Of a stretch of DNA of 64,000 bases, positions 54,889 to 64,000 are shown piece by piece; within the stretch, counting starts at the first letter, position 1; every line of letters begins with the position of its first letter. The notes under the pieces were generated by a model, which was not told the DNA's origin, searched no databases, and was given only the letters and a program-made list of their open reading frames with translations. This DNA comes from Brachypterus glaber (lineage: Eukaryota > Arthropoda > Insecta > Coleoptera > Kateretidae), in assembly GCA_958510825.1 (NCBI GenBank), contig OY294048.1, forward strand, positions 21,221,589 through 21,285,588, in the 5' to 3' direction. A program made the translations under genes and the position numbers.

Positions 54889-57800
54889 GTAATTTGATAT
54901 TATTTTTTTCTTAGGATTTATAAACAAAAATGGTTATAAAATAGAACTCACTCACAGGGATAAATCCATGGTAACTCACTTGGAGAAAAAATTAAACTTT
55001 CTTTTAAGTATTTTATCACATTATTATTAAAGTGAAAATTAAAACCCATTCCCAATAAGTTACAACCAATAATATTTCACCATAAATTACTAAAACTTAA
55101 CATTTTACACATTTTAAAATATAAACCAGACAAAGGGCGATAAATCACAATTCATCATATTTAATCATAAAATCTCAGAATCCTCCCCCTATGTAACTAT
55201 TCTTAACCAGCATATCCCACCCTCCCCAAATGTAAAATACCTAGGAGTCATAATCGACAGTAAACTTAATTTTAATGCTCACACAAAAAAAGTAAAGGAA
55301 AAAACCATTTTAAGAGCAAAGCACTTCAAATCCATAACTTATAAAAACGAAGGAGTAAGCCTGGAAAACTTAATAAAAATATACAAAATGATATGCCAGC
55401 CCATCATAGAGTATGGTTATATTCTCCTAAATGTTTGTAGAGAACGAGCACTAAAGGATATTGAAGTGGCTGAAACAAGTTGCCTGCGTAAATTAACCAA
55501 AATCAGATATCCTAACAACCCCCTCCACAATCCCTCTAATACTTTCCTCCTTCAAAAAACCAACATCACGCATCCAAGACCTTACAACTCGTTTTTCAAC
55601 ATATTAGTCCAATATATCCCTTATTCAACCCTTTATTTATCCTAACCTTCTCCCTAGAAAAAGAATATTCCCAGAAAAAACCATATGGGAAATTGCACAA
55701 CAGGCTGGAGAAGAGTAAAACACAGATGCCTCAACTTTTCAGTATTTCCTTAGGTTATTTTTTTTTTAAACTATATCACAATTTAGTATTATATTTAGAT
55801 CCTTTTTTTTTTTTTTTTTATTCTATTTGGGCTAAGCGACCATGTGGTCATAACTTGTAGGACCCAAATCCAGCTTTCCCCCAAACCTACCAAAAAAATC
55901 TACAAACGTTGCTTCTGGTCAGCAAATTATGAAGAAATAAACCAGCACCTGCAGCATAAGCTTGATAATAACCAAAACTGTAGTTATGAACATGTTATGG
56001 ACTTGCTTAACACTACAATAGATCGTTTTATACCTGTAAAGCCCAAAAGAACGAATCCACTCAAACCATGGATATCTAAAGAGATATTTAAAGATATACA
56101 AAAAAAGAGAACTCTTTGGCATAAATATAGGTCAGAAAAGACAGAAAAAGTCAGTTATCTAAACTATTGAGGGCACAATAATGCACTGAAGCAAAAAATT
56201 AATGAAGCCAGGAGAGACTACGAACGGAATCTGTTAAATAAAGGTGACAAACAGTTCTACTCCCACATAAATCGCATGTTAAGCTCCAAACTCTCACATT
56301 TTTCACTAAAAGACAAATCAAATGGTCAAATTATCTCGGACGAAGCTGAAGTGGCAGAGTGTTTTGCAGAGCAATTTCAGAGTGTGTTTACCAAAGAAGA
56401 CCTGAATAACATGCCAAACCTTGACCCCACTACTCGCTCTGAATCCTCCCTGAGCATTATTAATTTTACTCCTGAAAAAGTTGAAAATGTAATTCGATCC
56501 TTTAAACCACAAGCTAGTCCAGGAAAGGATGGCATTCCTGCCATTTTTCTAGTCAGATGTATTTCTTCTCTCCCTAAGCTACTATCCGATATGATGAATG
56601 ATATCTTTAAAAAAGGAAAGTTGCCCAAGGACTGGAAATCAGCTGTTGTGGTTCCAATCTATAAAAAAGGAGACAAACAACTACCAGCAAACTATAGGCC
56701 CATCAGCTTAACCAGCACTTTAGGCAAGTGCATGGAGAAGATAATTGCATCAGAAATGACAAAGTTTCTTCTGGATAATCACACCATACCTTCTTCGCAA
56801 CACGGCTTTCTTCCAGGGAGATCGACATTTACCAACTTGCTTACTCGATTCAACGATTGGACTGTGTCAGACGACTTGGGTGAAGCTACCGACGTTTTAT
56901 ACTTGGATTTCGAAAAAGCCTTTGACAAGGTCCCATTTGTTCGGATGCTGCACATACTCCATCATTCTGGCATCAGAGACAATCTACTTAATATCATTGA
57001 TGACTTTCTCCAGGGCCGATGTTTCCATGTCAAAATAGGCTCCATTCTTTCAAAGCTGCGCGAGGTATTTAGTGGTGTTCCGCAAGGATTTGTCTTGGGC
57101 CCATTACTTTTTATAGTTTTTATCAGCTTCCTAGTTAAATGTATCAAATGCAAGAAACGCATATTTGCAGATGACAGTGTTTGCTACTGCAATGCCGTCA
57201 CTGAACACGCAGACCAAGACATAGAAGCTATAAAAAGATGGACTGAGGTGTGGCAGCTACCTTTAAATGACTCTAAGTGCTCCATTCTCTACTTAGGCCG
57301 AAATAATCCCAGAAACGAATATTTCTTGGGGCCAGCCAGAATTCATAGTGTCACTGAACAACGCGACTTGGGTATTTTGGTATGCGAGGATCTGAAATGG
57401 GAACCACATATAAATAGCATTGTCAAAAAAACAAATAGTCTCATATATCTGATTTCCAAAGCTTTTAAAAATCCCACTGCGGACATGGTCCTCAAAATAT
57501 ATAAAACTTATATAAGGCCAAAGATTGAATATTGCCAAAACATATGGAGTCCATACTATATCAAGGACATTGAGGCTTTGGAAAGAATACAAAGGAAGGT
57601 CACAAAACTACCAGCCACACTAAAAGATCTCTCCTATGAAGAAAGGCTACAAAGGCTCAACCTCCCTACTCTACACCTTCGACGTCTTCGGGGTGATCTT
57701 ATTGAAACGTTTAAGATTGTCTGTGGCCATTACAAATGTGAACTGAACTTTTCCATTTTGCGGATAACCAGCTTAGAGGACACAGCAAGAAGTTAACTAA

Positions 57801-60800
57801 AGAACGTTGTGCCAAACTACTACGGAGAAACTTCTTCTCTAATAGGGTTGTCTACAACTGGAACCGCCTGAGTGAAACCACAGTAAATTCAACCAGCATA
57901 AATCAGTTTAAAAATCGACTTGATGTGGAGATGGAAAGTTGGAGTAGCAATTTTGTTCATGACCCCATGTGATTGACAATCTGTGATAGTTTTTTATTTA
58001 TTTATGTGATATTTAACAATTTTTTTTTTAATTTTTAATTTTATTAATTTTTAGATATGTATCCTAAACCTAATTGCAATAGTTACATCGTGTACACGCT
58101 TACTATTGCCATTTATAATAATAATAATAAAAAATAATATTTAGTATTTTAAAAAAAATTGTATATTTGTGAAAATTTATATATTGTATTTATAGGCAGA
58201 AAGACCTCGGTTGATAGCCTTTTGGGTAACCAATAAGTATTTTTAAATTAAATAATTAAAATATATATATTTTGTTGTTTTGGGGTTTTTGGGAGATTTG
58301 GGGACTTTGGGAATGCTGAATCGAAATCTAATAATAAATATTGGCATCCCACTAAGGCAGTGTGTAACCATAAGGACACAATCTAATTTAACTAATTAAG
58401 GTATGTTTGTTATAAATTTTAAACATGTTGTTTTAGTATAGTCAGTTAAACTGTACGTAAACAAACAGTAAAAATTGGTAGTTTTTTATCTTACGAAATT
58501 TTAGTTTTATCAGGTGTCTCTAAGGGATCTCATTTGGCCCCACTTTTGTTTTGTCTTTTTATTAATGACATTGTCATGTCATTGAGCTGGTCTGAAGCCT
58601 TGATTTTCGCAGATGATATGAAGTTCTTTAGAATGATCAGGTCAGTCCAGGACATCCAGTTGTTACAAACCGACATTGATTCAATTCACGAATGGTCTTT
58701 GAGAAATGGTCTCTTTTTAAATATTGATAAATGTAGTTTTATTAGCTTTTTTCGAACTAGAGGCAGGATTCCATCTGCTTACGTTTTGGATGGGCAAGCT
58801 TTAAAGTACTCAGATTCAATTAGAGACCTTGGAGTCATACTGGTAGAGAATTTTACATTTTCCAAACATATAGAAACCATACAAGCCAAAGCTAATAAAC
58901 TATTAGGTTTTATTTTTAGAAGCTGTAAGGATCTCTCTGTGAACTCTTTGGTAACTGTATTCAAATCTATAGTTCGTTCTAATTTAGAATTTGCCACCAT
59001 TATATGGTCTCCACACTACAATGTTTACATTGATAGTTTGGGAAGAATCCAAAATAAATTTCTAAGGTACTATGCATATAGATTAAATTTAGTTAGGATT
59101 GAACACCAGTATGATGACATACGTGATAGTACAGGGCTCATGACTTTGAAATCACGCAGAACTTTGCTGAACACTTGTTTTATCCAGAATGTAGCTGTTG
59201 GTAGAATTAACTGTTCAGAATTACTGAATACTCTAAAGTTAAATGTTCCTTTAAGGCAAACTCGTGAAGCAGGTAACACATTCTGCATCCACTTTTATTA
59301 TAGGAATTATCTAATATTTACCCCGTGGAATTCTGCTTTACGGTTCATTAATGAGAACTCGATTTTAGATATTTTTTCAGAATCTTCTATTAGTTTTAAA
59401 AAGCAGGTTAAAGATCAATTGAAGAGACTTGGTTAAATTGGTAAACGGTAAAGAACTGGCATTTCTTTTTATATGTTTGTATGTGCATATCACTATATGC
59501 ATGTGCATATGTATATATTCCTTTTTTGTTATATATACGTGTGTATGATATACACATGTGTATATTTGTATAGTTTATATTTAATTCAATTAAATTAAAT
59601 TTAATAGCTTTGTTATTTAGTTTTTAAGTTTATATCTAATCTAGCTGATATTATTTTTGTAATGGGGTTTTCCCGTATAGTATATAAATAAAAAAAAAAA
59701 TAAACATAACATTTTTTAACCCCAATTTATTAGCACAAATCAAAAGCAAATATTAATTTGTTTTCTAACAGTTGTTTAGAGTTTGGTGTTGATTTTTTGA
59801 TGTTGATCATAACTAGTATGTAATAAGGAGAATATTTCAAGGTAAAAAAACTTTAAATGTGAATACTTCCCACTTATTAAAGACCCCCATATCTCTATTT
59901 GACGCATAGCAACGTTTTCATGTCAACTCAGTGTAATATTTTGAAAACGCTGGTATGGTACGGTCGAGCATAGCTGTGCCGACCGCCTCAAGTGAACTCT
60001 TGCTTTGACAAGACACGCAAAATCGTTAGCGAGCCTGCTCAGGCCAGACGTATGCCCATATAAGGCACTAGCGTCTACGTCCCAAATTCAACTCGGTCTT
60101 TCGCGCTGTTGCCAAATTATGCATATATATTAAATCTTTGGTTTTTGGTTGTTTTGGTGTTTTTTTTGCAAAAACACCAAAACAACCAAAAACCAAAGCA
60201 AAAAAAACACCAAAACAACCAAAAACCAAAGATAAATCAAATTGCACAATTTGGCAACAGCGCGAAAGACCGAGTTGAATGTGGGACGTAGACGTTAGCG
60301 TTAGCGACAAGGTTGTCTGGTAAAAAACTTGAGGCGACTCTACACAAAACAGTGATTATATTGTATCATGGGTAGTACCTATGCTATAGGGTGTGTCATA
60401 GAAAAAACTCCGTATTGTAATGTCAGGAAAAACTTTTTTTTTGAAATGTCCCAAAAACATCCTAAAATAAAAAAAATCCGGGGTGGTTTGACTTTCCATT
60501 TAACTTTGTTTAAGTGATGATTTGGAAAAAAAATAATCATTTAAATAGGATACTAAGTGAAAAAAAAAGCCCACCCCTATTAAATAATATGTTTTAAGGG
60601 TAAGAGAGGAGCCTGTTCCCAAAAAGGCAATAAGAAGATCGCGAAGCAGGGACAAGGAGTATAAAAGATACAGAGATGATCGAGATGAGGAGAGAAGTAG
60701 CAAAAAGTATAGAAGTAGGTCTAGGGATTCTAGAGTCAGTAGTAGAAGCCGTGATTCAAGACAGACAAGATCCGGAAGTAGAAACAATGTTGACAGATCT

Positions 60801-63436
60801 TTTTCCAGCAAATCTGAGAGTTCAGGTACAGCTGCATACAGTGTTTGGACTTTTTACATTTTGGTAATTGTTATTGTTCAGGCCTGAATATACCTACTAT
60901 TTGTTTACAAACAAACCGAGATGTTGGCGATACTTTATATTAACGGTATGCGTATTCTAGAGAGAATAGTTGTGAGTTCGTTGCATTTAATGCAGTGGCT
61001 GCACCTCGCATTACAAGAATTAAAACATACGTGAATGGTTACCCTGTAAAAAAATGAATTAGGATTCGTATAGAAATTCGTATACGTTTTTTATACGAGT
61101 CTAGTTGAAATTTCATATATGTATACGAAATTTCAACTGGATTCGTATAAAAACGTACACGCATTTAGTACGGAATTGAAACACATTTGTGCGTTTTCTG
61201 AATGATTTTATACGAAATTTCGTATACGTTTTCTGAATGAATTTATACGAAATTTCGTGTACGTTTTCTGAATCAATTTATACGAAATTTCAAATACGTT
61301 TTCTGAATGAATTTATGCGAAATTTCATATACGTTTTTTATACGAGTCTAGTTAAAATTTCATATATGTATACGAAATTTCAACTAGATTCGTATAAAAA
61401 ACGTATACGTTTTCTGAATGAATTTATACGATTTTTTATGCGATTTATATATTTGGTTCAATGGTTTTTTTATTTATTTTTTATTTAAATGTTACAAATG
61501 TAAATTTCATTTTAGATTTTCATCTAGGATTAAACCTAAAATTTTTGTAATATTTGATGTGTTAATAAATGTATCGTCAAATGGCATTACCTCTAGGGTT
61601 ACAGCCTTTTATCTGGAGGTTTTGAACATGATAATCTTAGTTATATCTTGATTTAAAAAGTAGCCTATTTTTTAAAAGCCACTAAAAAATTATAAAATGG
61701 ACTTTTATAGCCTTAATTAATTTCGCATAATTAGACAACATTCTAAAAACCGATAGCCATATTAGATCCCCCATTTTGATTTTTGGTGAACAAATAAATA
61801 AACATTCGTCAAAACCCATTATACCGGGTGTCCCACCAGGTTCTTGACAAGCTATATCTCCGTTATTTGAAAAGATATTTTTTTTTGCAAAAAACAGCGT
61901 TAAATGGGAGCTATTGAAGTTTATATTTACGTATCCAAAACCACCCCTTGCTTACCCACCCCCTTGGAACCACCCCTAACTTTTCTTTTTCAAATAGCAC
62001 CCCCCCATTTTTATCAAAGAATATGAAAGTAAATTTTATTCTTAATTTAACCATGTATTATAAGTAGTATCTTATTTCTTAAAGGGGCTCCAAATAACCA
62101 CTATTATTTATTAATAATACTGCCCCACCAGGTTTTAGACGAGCTATATTTCCGTTGTTTAAAAAGATAAAAAAAAACAAAATTAAATGCGAGTCAAAGT
62201 AGAATTTACTGACATGCATAACTATCCCATACTTACCCACCCTCTTGGAACCACCCCCAACTTTTATTTTTTAAATAGTACCCCCCCCCCCCATTTTTAC
62301 TAAAGAATATGAAATCACATTTTATTCTAAATTCATCCATGTATTATAAGTACTATCTTATTTTTTTAAGGGGCTCCAAAATACAACCCCATCAGATCAC
62401 AAGCAATATTTTTCATAAAAAAAAAACCAAAAACTCACGTTAGAGAACTGATTAATGTATCCATAAACCACCCTTAATAACCCACTCTCCTGGAACCACC
62501 TGCAACTTTGTTCTAAATACCACCCTATTATTAATAAATAATAATTGTTATTTGGAGCCCCTTAAATGATATAATACGACTTATGGTTGAATTCAGAATG
62601 AAATGTACTTTCATATTTTTGATGAAAATTGGAAGGTGCTATTTGAAAAACAGAAGTTGGGGGTGGTTTTAAGAGGGGGTAAGCAAGGGGTGGTTTTGTA
62701 TATGTGAATAAAAACTTCAATGACTCCCATTTAACGCGGTTTTTTGCAAAAAATTCTATCTTTTCAAATAACGGAGATATAGCTTGTCAAGAACCTGGTG
62801 GGACATCCGGTATTATCGACAATTATACGTGCCATGTTGCATTTCTGTATGTAAGAAGTTGCAATTAAGACAATTTGGGAAAAATAAGTATTTTTTTATA
62901 TCTTTTATAGACATACTAAGTGTAATTTGTGTAATCTTATTATTTTGTGCATTTACTAAATATGCAAAATACTGTTTAGCCCAAACTCCGATGCACTTCT
63001 TTAGCGGGCGTCCTTAAAAATCTATTATTAGGGTACTATTAAATAGTCATCTTGCAATCTTCTAACCATTTCACAAATTTCTTGCCTACTTCAGGATCAG
63101 CTAAAACTGAACGCGAAGTTTTATTATCAAACTGGAGAAAAAATTATTGTGCAACTGGCGAAGAAATATCGAGCCGAATGGAAGAACTGGCAAAACAAAG
63201 TCAAGATGAAGTGCTAGAAAACGAGAAAGAAATCTGGACCAGGACGACCCCTGCTGATTTGTTTTACAATAGGGACGAGACTAATTCGAAAATCCTCAGG
63301 GCTACTCCAAAACTACACCAATTGTGCGAGGCTTTCAAGGAGAAGTTGATTAGTAGGAGAAAGCGCGCGAATGCTGACAAAGCGAATTATGTCCCACCGC
63401 CTAGGAAGAATCGGACACGTCTCTGCAAACACAAAA
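54521..63436 (+). CDS. drosha: Drosha, N-terminal 312 residues (gene continues past right edge)
   Basis: Three exons (54521-54888, 60599-60825, 63095-63436) join in matching phases (2, then 1). Residues 1-122 are Pro/Tyr/Asn-rich (PPPHLERQ, PDYPPPIN, NVPPPN). Residues 130-198 are an Arg/Ser-rich tract (RRSRSRDKEYKRYRDDRDE, RSRSRDSRVSSRSRD). From residue 199 the sequence is folded and resembles the start of the Drosha central domain: W-x-R-x-x-PADLFY, then ATPKLHQLCEAFKEKL, then PPPRKNRTRLCKHK. The order proline-rich, RS-rich, central domain is that of Drosha, the nuclear RNase III that cuts pri-miRNAs with Pasha/DGCR8. The PAZ-like platform, both RNase III domains and the dsRBD would lie beyond the window. 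The start is the first in-frame ATG after TAG. Intron 1 holds three LINE remnants, intron 2 several hairpin elements. Confidence 0.78.
55115..55660 (+). mobile_element. Jockey-like LINE RT fragment in Drosha intron 1
   Basis: GDKSQFIIFNHKI, NVKYLGVIIDSKLNFNAHTK, LIKIYKMICQPIIEYGYI, ETSCLRKLTKIRYPN: the thumb and C-terminal region of a non-LTR RT, lacking the catalytic box. 5' truncated, stop at 55645. Confidence 0.75.
55820..58255 (+). mobile_element. CR1-superfamily LINE, 5' truncated, in Drosha intron 1
   Basis: Begins with the last endonuclease motif (LSDHVVI). The RT follows: SPGKDGIPAIF, VVVPIYKKGDK, NYRPISLTSTLGKCMEKII, HGFLPGRST, YLDFEKAFDKVPF, SGVPQGFVLGPLLFIVFI, catalytic FADD, then EERLQRLNLPTLHLRRLRGD. 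Breaks: TGA at 56168-56170 and a frameshift near 57770, after which RRNFFSNRVVYNWNRLSE continues to a stop at 57972. An ATA-type microsatellite is at 58117-58140. The sequence is fairly intact but cannot encode an active enzyme. Motif spacing fits CR1/L2/Rex1-type elements. Confidence 0.87.
58505..59705 (+). mobile_element. 5'-truncated LINE with intact RT C-terminal frame
   Basis: Starts inside the RT (SGVSKGSHLAPLLFCLFIND), has the catalytic FADD (LIFADDMKFF), then NIDKCSFISF, SDSIRDLGVILVENFTFSKH, and runs open to a stop at 59436, followed by AT-rich UTR and a poly(A)-like tail. Distinct from the CR1-type copy upstream. Open over 300 codons, so fairly young. The surviving frame lacks the RT N-terminus and endonuclease. 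Confidence 0.85.
60066..60300. mobile_element. 235-bp hairpin element in Drosha intron 1
   Basis: GCGTCTACGTCCCAAATTCA and ACTCGGTCTTTCGCGCTGTT pair with the right end. The centre is a tandem inverted ACCAAAACAACCAAAAACC repeat. Confidence 0.83.
60599..60825 (+). CDS. drosha: Drosha exon 2 (RS-rich)
   Basis: Acceptor GTTTTAAG|G in phase 2 restores an Arg at the junction. About 75 codons follow, rich in Arg, Ser and Asp (SRSRDSRVSSRSRDSRQTRS), then donor TCAG|GTACAG in phase 1. RS-rich regions direct nuclear localisation and phosphorylation in Drosha. Confidence 0.78.
61030..61440. repeat. TATACGAAATTTC reiterated repeat in Drosha intron 2
   Basis: About four tandem 35-bp units (ACGTTTTCTGAATGAATTTA + TACGAAATTTC...) flanked by inverted GTATACGTTTTTTATACGAG blocks. 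Confidence 0.78.
61821..62813. mobile_element. 1.0-kb fold-back, TACCGGGTGTCCC ends, in Drosha intron 2
   Basis: TACCGGGTGTCCCACCAGGT and TCTTGACAAGCTATATCTCC at the left, complement at the right. The left arm is also present as a diverged direct repeat at 62112-62385. Confidence 0.84.
63095..63436 (+). CDS. drosha: Drosha exon 3 (start of central domain)
   Basis: Acceptor GCCTACTTCAG|GA is phase 1. Encodes SAKTEREVLLSNWRKNYCAT..., WTRTTPADLFYNRDET and a basic end (RKNRTRLCKHK). Donor CAAAA|GTAAGTA is phase 1. A repeat element begins 7 bp after the exon end, so positions beyond +7 of the splice site are element sequence. Confidence 0.8.
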
Positions 63437-63441
63437 GTAAG

Positions 63442-63690
63442 TAACCTGATAGAAAAATACATAAATCTAACTTAACATAACATTAGATTAGTGACATTTT
63501 TTATGTTTAGTCTGTAACGGTATACAAAAAAATTATAAAACATAAAAATCTATCATTAAAAATTATCAGTTGACAAAAACATTTTAAAATACTTAAATCT
63601 AACGTTAGTTACTTGACTAAATTCTAACATTTTTCTAACGTTAGAAATTAACACAAATCTAACCTTATTTAAATATTTTTTGACTCTCCA
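63442..63690. mobile_element. AACGTTAG-rich element, copy 3, at Drosha exon 3 donor
   Basis: From TAACCTGATAGAAAAATAC it matches the reverse complement of the right end of 30063-30933 (CTAACTTAACATAACATTAG, GTGACATTTTTATGTTTAG). The other end is unclear. Confidence 0.72.
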
Positions 63691-64000
63691 TTATTGTTAC
63701 GTAAGATATAGCAAAAATACTTATTACAGGCACCTATGTGCTTATAGAATTGATAATTATTCATAAAAAATTTGCAAATTCTAAAAAAATTAAATAAAAA
63801 CGCCCAAAGATTTTGTTATTCTCCTTGATTAAACAGACATAATATTATATATACTCGGCGCATTATCTATCTGAGTAACAAATTGGATCAAGGAAGCTAT
63901 GATTAGTGGTTTAAAAATGACTTTTAGTAAAAGCCCATTGTGCTTTTGATAATTTTTAACATTTAGGTTAAATTGACTGTCATATTACGTCTTACAAACA
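63691..64000. other. Drosha intron 3 start, no feature seen
   Basis: AT-rich; no exon with RT- or Drosha-like peptide recognised before the right edge. Confidence 0.4.

Overview
The window is animal nuclear DNA, most likely from an insect. It is strongly AT-rich, has spliced genes with GT-AG introns of several kilobases, and is saturated with LINE remnants, tRNA-derived SINEs and hairpin (inverted-repeat) DNA elements. There are no bacterial-style operons, rRNA genes or CRISPR arrays. Host genes were reconstructed by eye from conserved peptides, splice signals and matching intron phases.

Layout of host genes. (1) Minus strand, 53557 down to 17691: a ten-exon gene for a 473-residue protein with an N-terminal RIIa (PKA-RII-like dimerisation/docking) domain, IQ-like calmodulin-binding motifs and a long acidic Glu/Thr tail. 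It resembles the SPA17/CABYR/ropporin class of flagellar proteins, and every splice phase fits. (2) Minus strand, 17322 down to 8951: a two-exon gene for a 113-residue acidic, Cys-containing protein of unknown function. It starts about 370 bp after gene 1 ends and could also be an alternative tail of gene 1. (3) Plus strand, 54521 to the right edge: the first three coding exons of what looks like Drosha (proline-rich region, Arg/Ser-rich region, start of the central domain). Genes 1 and 3 are divergent, with about 960 bp between their start codons. (4) A weak candidate terminal exon on the minus strand at 4943-5185.

Everything else is repeats. Most are fold-back elements of 0.1-2.3 kb, often nested. 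They include Harbinger-like 135-bp elements with TTA target duplications, families starting TACAGGGTGTCCC or TACCGGGTGTCCC, GGG...TTACGTAACGC families, AACGTTAG-rich elements, and several elements that repeat a short motif near each end. LINE pieces lie at 13.5-14.0, 16.0-17.06 and 55.1-59.7 kb (three inside Drosha intron 1). Two SINEs with a shared tail but different tRNA-like heads lie at 24.8 and 38.6 kb.

How the parts interact. Repeats fill the introns almost to the splice sites: four element ends lie about 28-33 bp from an exon and one lies 7 bp from a Drosha 5' splice site. The divergent promoter interval carries four GCATGCGC-type (NRF1/Ewg-like) palindromes within inverted-repeat DNA related to a hairpin element at 9.15-10.19 kb. 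Two insertions can be dated relative to their hosts because an empty copy of the target is also in the window.
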